A stretch of 64,000 nucleotides of DNA from NCBI RefSeq assembly GCF_036373705.1, contig NC_089864.1, positions 12,955,501-13,019,500 on the forward strand, given 5' to 3'. The notes beneath the pieces were generated by a model. The model was not told where the DNA came from. It was given only the letters and a program-made list of their open reading frames with translations, and ran no database searches. This document shows, one piece after another, positions 60,933-64,000 of this stretch. The first letter of the stretch is position 1, and every line of letters starts with the position of its first letter. The translations under genes were made by a program, and so were the position numbers. The DNA comes from Amia ocellicauda (lineage: Eukaryota; Chordata; Actinopteri; Amiiformes; Amiidae).

Positions 60933-63130
60933 CAGAGACACGCCACTGCCTCGGACACTCACTACCAAGTGCCTACGTGCATCGGGTGAATTGGTAAACA
61001 CTACCACCTAGTGTCTGGAAAGAGAACCAAAAAAAAAATGGAAAAATGAATAAAGGAAGTCTCCGGAACAAAATGAAAAAACCAGCCAATCAAAAAGTGC
61101 CTCTTCCTTCCTGACTGACTGACTCCTGTTCCACGAAGGCAAAGCAGAAGAAAGGTTCTCCGCTGTTCCACCTTCAGAAGAGAGGGACATCTAGTGAAGT
61201 CGAGTTCAAAACTGAAGCAGCACTTGTCGAACTTTATATGCTCTGGAATTTTGTAAGGATCTGTGGGAAGAACAGAAAATGTCTCCGTCCTGTGTAAATA
61301 CTCCGATGTCCAGCTGCTCTTTGACCCGCCCTGTCAAAGACTGTGCTCTAGCTCTGTACGATACATTTCCCCCCCATTAAATGTACAATGTTTGATCTGT
61401 TTTTAACTGTTTCAGCGCGAGAGGAAATCGCTTTCAGTCTCCTGTGTGTGAGGATCAGTGTTTGTATTTTGGCTTTTAAGTCTTAAGTATGGCCCCTGCA
61501 AAGAAAAAGAAGCGTCTTTCAGTCAGCACTCAAAGCACAAGACCTCTTTTACCACAGGCTTCACTTTCAATGTACTGTTTTTAAGGTGAACTTGAGAATA
61601 TTTACTGGCTGTGTGTGTGTGGCAAAAGCAAACATGCAACATCCAGTTTCCACTACCATTCTCCACCTTGTTTTTCCAAATTAGTGACTGATTTATATAA
61701 AATGATATATACCTTTTTTTTTTTCTTCTATCGACCTTTACATACCTTCTACATTTTTTTTTTGTGCAGAAAATTAAATACTGAAGGACCATAGATATCC
61801 TAGAACAAATAATTGTATTGACTATTTTGTATACATTTGATGGTGGAATCTTGAACTCGTTTTGATCAGTGAAGACACTAAAATATGGTGACCGAAATAC
61901 ACAAATGTTGCTTGTTTGCTTTGCCGGGAAGTCTCTCTATGGATACTAATGGTTTGATGTTGAAATTGATTGAAATCAGACATCCAGGTGCCATCGTGTG
62001 TAATGGATGCGATATAAGGCTCGCTCTCTCTAGACCTGGGAGAGGAAAATATGTGGCTTTGCGTAGTCACCTCTCGGCATACTTTCTTCTCTGAGCGCAC
62101 AACACTCCTGTCAGAGAAGTGTGGGATTCTTGTCTTCCAGAGCCAAGTCCATTATACAGAATGAAAAGCAGCCACTAGCTTCCACAGACCTGACAAGAAA
62201 GAATCCCTGTACCCTTCAGTGCCAGTTTAGATCCCATTAGTGAGGTGTTTTCCACACACACACACACACACAAAATACACGTTGTACTTACCCTGCCCAC
62301 ATTTGTTGAACCCCCGTTTTTCTCTGCTGATTTAGTGATGCAAATAGTCTCATGCATCCTTATAAATGTATTAATAATTGTAACAGGAAAGCCAAAACAG
62401 AGACTACAGTATTGAAAACACTAAAGAAAAAAAACATGGGAAAGGCAGATGTGTAATTTGCTATAATGTCATAGGTAGTATTTGATCAACAGAGAAAGCC
62501 TTGTCCACCAACATTTGGTAATGTAAAAGTTGGAAGAAAACATGTCTCCAAAAACACCATGTGGAAGATTAGTAGCCTGAGCAAGATTTCCAAAATTAAT
62601 CCCTTAAAAATACAAATGGAAATTGGTGCGAGCGTTAGGATTTCCCCTCTCTATCCATGGATTTTGACGAACTAATGATCGCACTTCTAAAGCAGCCTGT
62701 TGCTGGGAGTGCCGTCAGTAGTGGCTGTGTAATGAAATGAAGTGATGAAAGTTGGATGAGCTATAACCAAAGTAAAGGGTGTCAGCATCTTGGGGGACGT
62801 GTGAAAGACGACATACCAGAGACGAGCAGCACACCAGAGTCACGGGCTGTCATGTGCTCACAAACAAAAGTATTATCGATTTTAGTTTCTAGACAAGGAT
62901 GCCTTTCTATAGAACCTATGACTATAGTCTTTTAATCGCCAGTGTTTCTGAAGCAGAAGACTATATTGTGAAGCCTAAAGTCCACACCTATTGTTTTTGT
63001 TCTTTTATAAAGCTTGTAGTGAAGCCTGTCAGACAGACGGGACGCGAGTCTGCTCCGCGGCGCGCACCGCTCCAAACGCTTTCATCTTCGGATGAGAAAC
63101 CGCTTCTCCATTCAGCAAAGAGTAAATAAA
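60933..63130 (+). other. kiaa0930: probable KIAA0930 3' UTR with alternative polyadenylation signals
   Basis: There is no coding frame of note after the stop. Candidate signals are ATTAAA at 61376-61381, ATTAAA at 61773-61778 and a canonical AATAAA at 63125-63130. The last would give a 2.2-kb 3' UTR. A (CA)n tract lies at about 62252-62272. Which sites are used cannot be told from sequence. Confidence 0.5.
62252..62272 (+). repeat. (CA)n microsatellite
   Basis: About ten perfect CA units in the likely KIAA0930 3' UTR. Confidence 0.9.
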
Positions 63131-64000
63131 ACACCTTGATGTGCATGTTAGGTCGACATTTCTCTGCCTTATTTTAAAACTTGTCTGTCTATTTTCTGTA
63201 TTTGTTTATGAAATTACAGCGATTACCAGAAGAAATGGCTCTGCTTGGTCTTTCCTTCATGATTTGTCAGCAGTTTCAAATCCCCCACAGAATGGAAAAG
63301 CTCTTCCGAGAACTCCAGTGTGAAATGTATACCTTCTCTATCGGCAAGAGTACGAAGACAAGCCGCCCTCTGCTAGTATTAGAAACCAGGAGCATGCTGG
63401 GAGTGTGTAGTGAGGAAATATATCCAAGCAATCTGCATTCCTACAGGCCTGTATGTCATCTGGATCAGAGCCGACAGCATTTAAAACTATAATTTATTAT
63501 AGCATTATGGACATGAGCGTATTGCCCGCATTAATTACATTTTATGGTAAGGGCCCATATATCTGCCAACCTAATGAGGTGTGAATGGAAGCGGGGTTCA
63601 AGGACAAGAGCACTGAAAAGCCTGCTCCCAGTCCTGACCATAATCCTATATAACGCTCCCAGATGAGCCTGAATACTGAATTACGATGAGGTGCTCTGTA
63701 GCAAGTGGCCAGTTCTCAGCTTGATACTGTACACACACTGAAATGATATAATTAATTGAAAAGAACAGGAAATGTATATTACAAAGTACTATCTACACAC
63801 ATTTCAGATAGGATATATTGAATAAAATATATTCATTAGGGGTGTTCAAAACAAACAATCTCTCCCAGACTTCACCTCCCTTGATGCAATTACACCACAC
63901 ATCTCCAGAAACCCATGCTGTTGATGTACATAATTAAATGAATTAAGTTCTCCCAGTAATTTCCAGAGTATAATTGTCATTACTTCATTAATTATAGCAA
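63131..64000. other. downstream intergenic DNA
   Basis: Only short open frames occur (the longest, 63181-63492 on +, about 103 residues, has no recognisable motif). No RNA gene or transposon end is evident to the window edge. Confidence 0.5.

Overview
The window is vertebrate nuclear DNA from a ray-finned fish. The genes are split by GT-AG introns and match vertebrate families exon by exon. The intergenic DNA carries fish-type repeats: a Tc1-like element, L2 and CR1-like LINE pieces, a tRNA-derived SINE, and many dinucleotide and trinucleotide microsatellites. The L2 3' tail and the CR1-like 3' end resemble copies I associate with sturgeon, paddlefish, gar or bowfin rather than with a typical teleost. 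That placement is an inference from memory.

Five protein-coding genes are present. From left to right: the last seven exons of xpot (exportin-T, + strand, 568-3856); complete rtcb (tRNA ligase catalytic subunit, - strand, 7450-12513, 12 exons, 505 residues); complete fbxo7 (+ strand, 13819-17989, 9 exons, 479 residues); a complete uroplakin-3 gene, probably upk3a (- strand, 20891-24070, 6 exons, 256 residues); and the complete KIAA0930/C22orf9 homologue (+ strand, 29565-60932, 10 exons, 423 residues). All exon junctions were read by hand from splice signals and reading-frame continuity, and the joined exons of each gene stay open.

Layout: 1-4620 is the xpot 3' part, with a dead Tc1-like transposon filling most of its last intron. 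4620-7100 is an intergenic spacer between convergent genes. 7100-12700 is rtcb. 12514-13818 is a head-to-head promoter spacer with fbxo7. 18440-20750 is a spacer between convergent fbxo7 and upk3a. 24071-28950 is a repeat-rich spacer holding an L2 with a nested CR1-like fragment. A 56-bp minisatellite and a GC-rich promoter then lead into KIAA0930. Its first two introns (17.3 and 10.3 kb) take up nearly half of the window, and exons 3-10 are packed into 57.5-60.9 kb.

The genes are not an operon. xpot and rtcb both act on tRNA (export from the nucleus; ligation of spliced halves). fbxo7 is an SCF/proteasome adaptor, upk3 a urothelial plaque membrane protein, and KIAA0930 a conserved protein of unknown function. 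In human, rtcb/fbxo7 and upk3a/KIAA0930 form two separate pairs on chromosome 22, with XPOT on chromosome 12. This window therefore joins pieces of an ancestral 12/22 linkage group. I found no convincing new biological system. The most interesting points are regulatory or structural: octamer motifs repeated every 56 bp upstream of KIAA0930, a (GT)20 tract in place of the polypyrimidine tract of a frame-neutral exon, and an AATAAA plus A28 arrangement just after rtcb exon 1.
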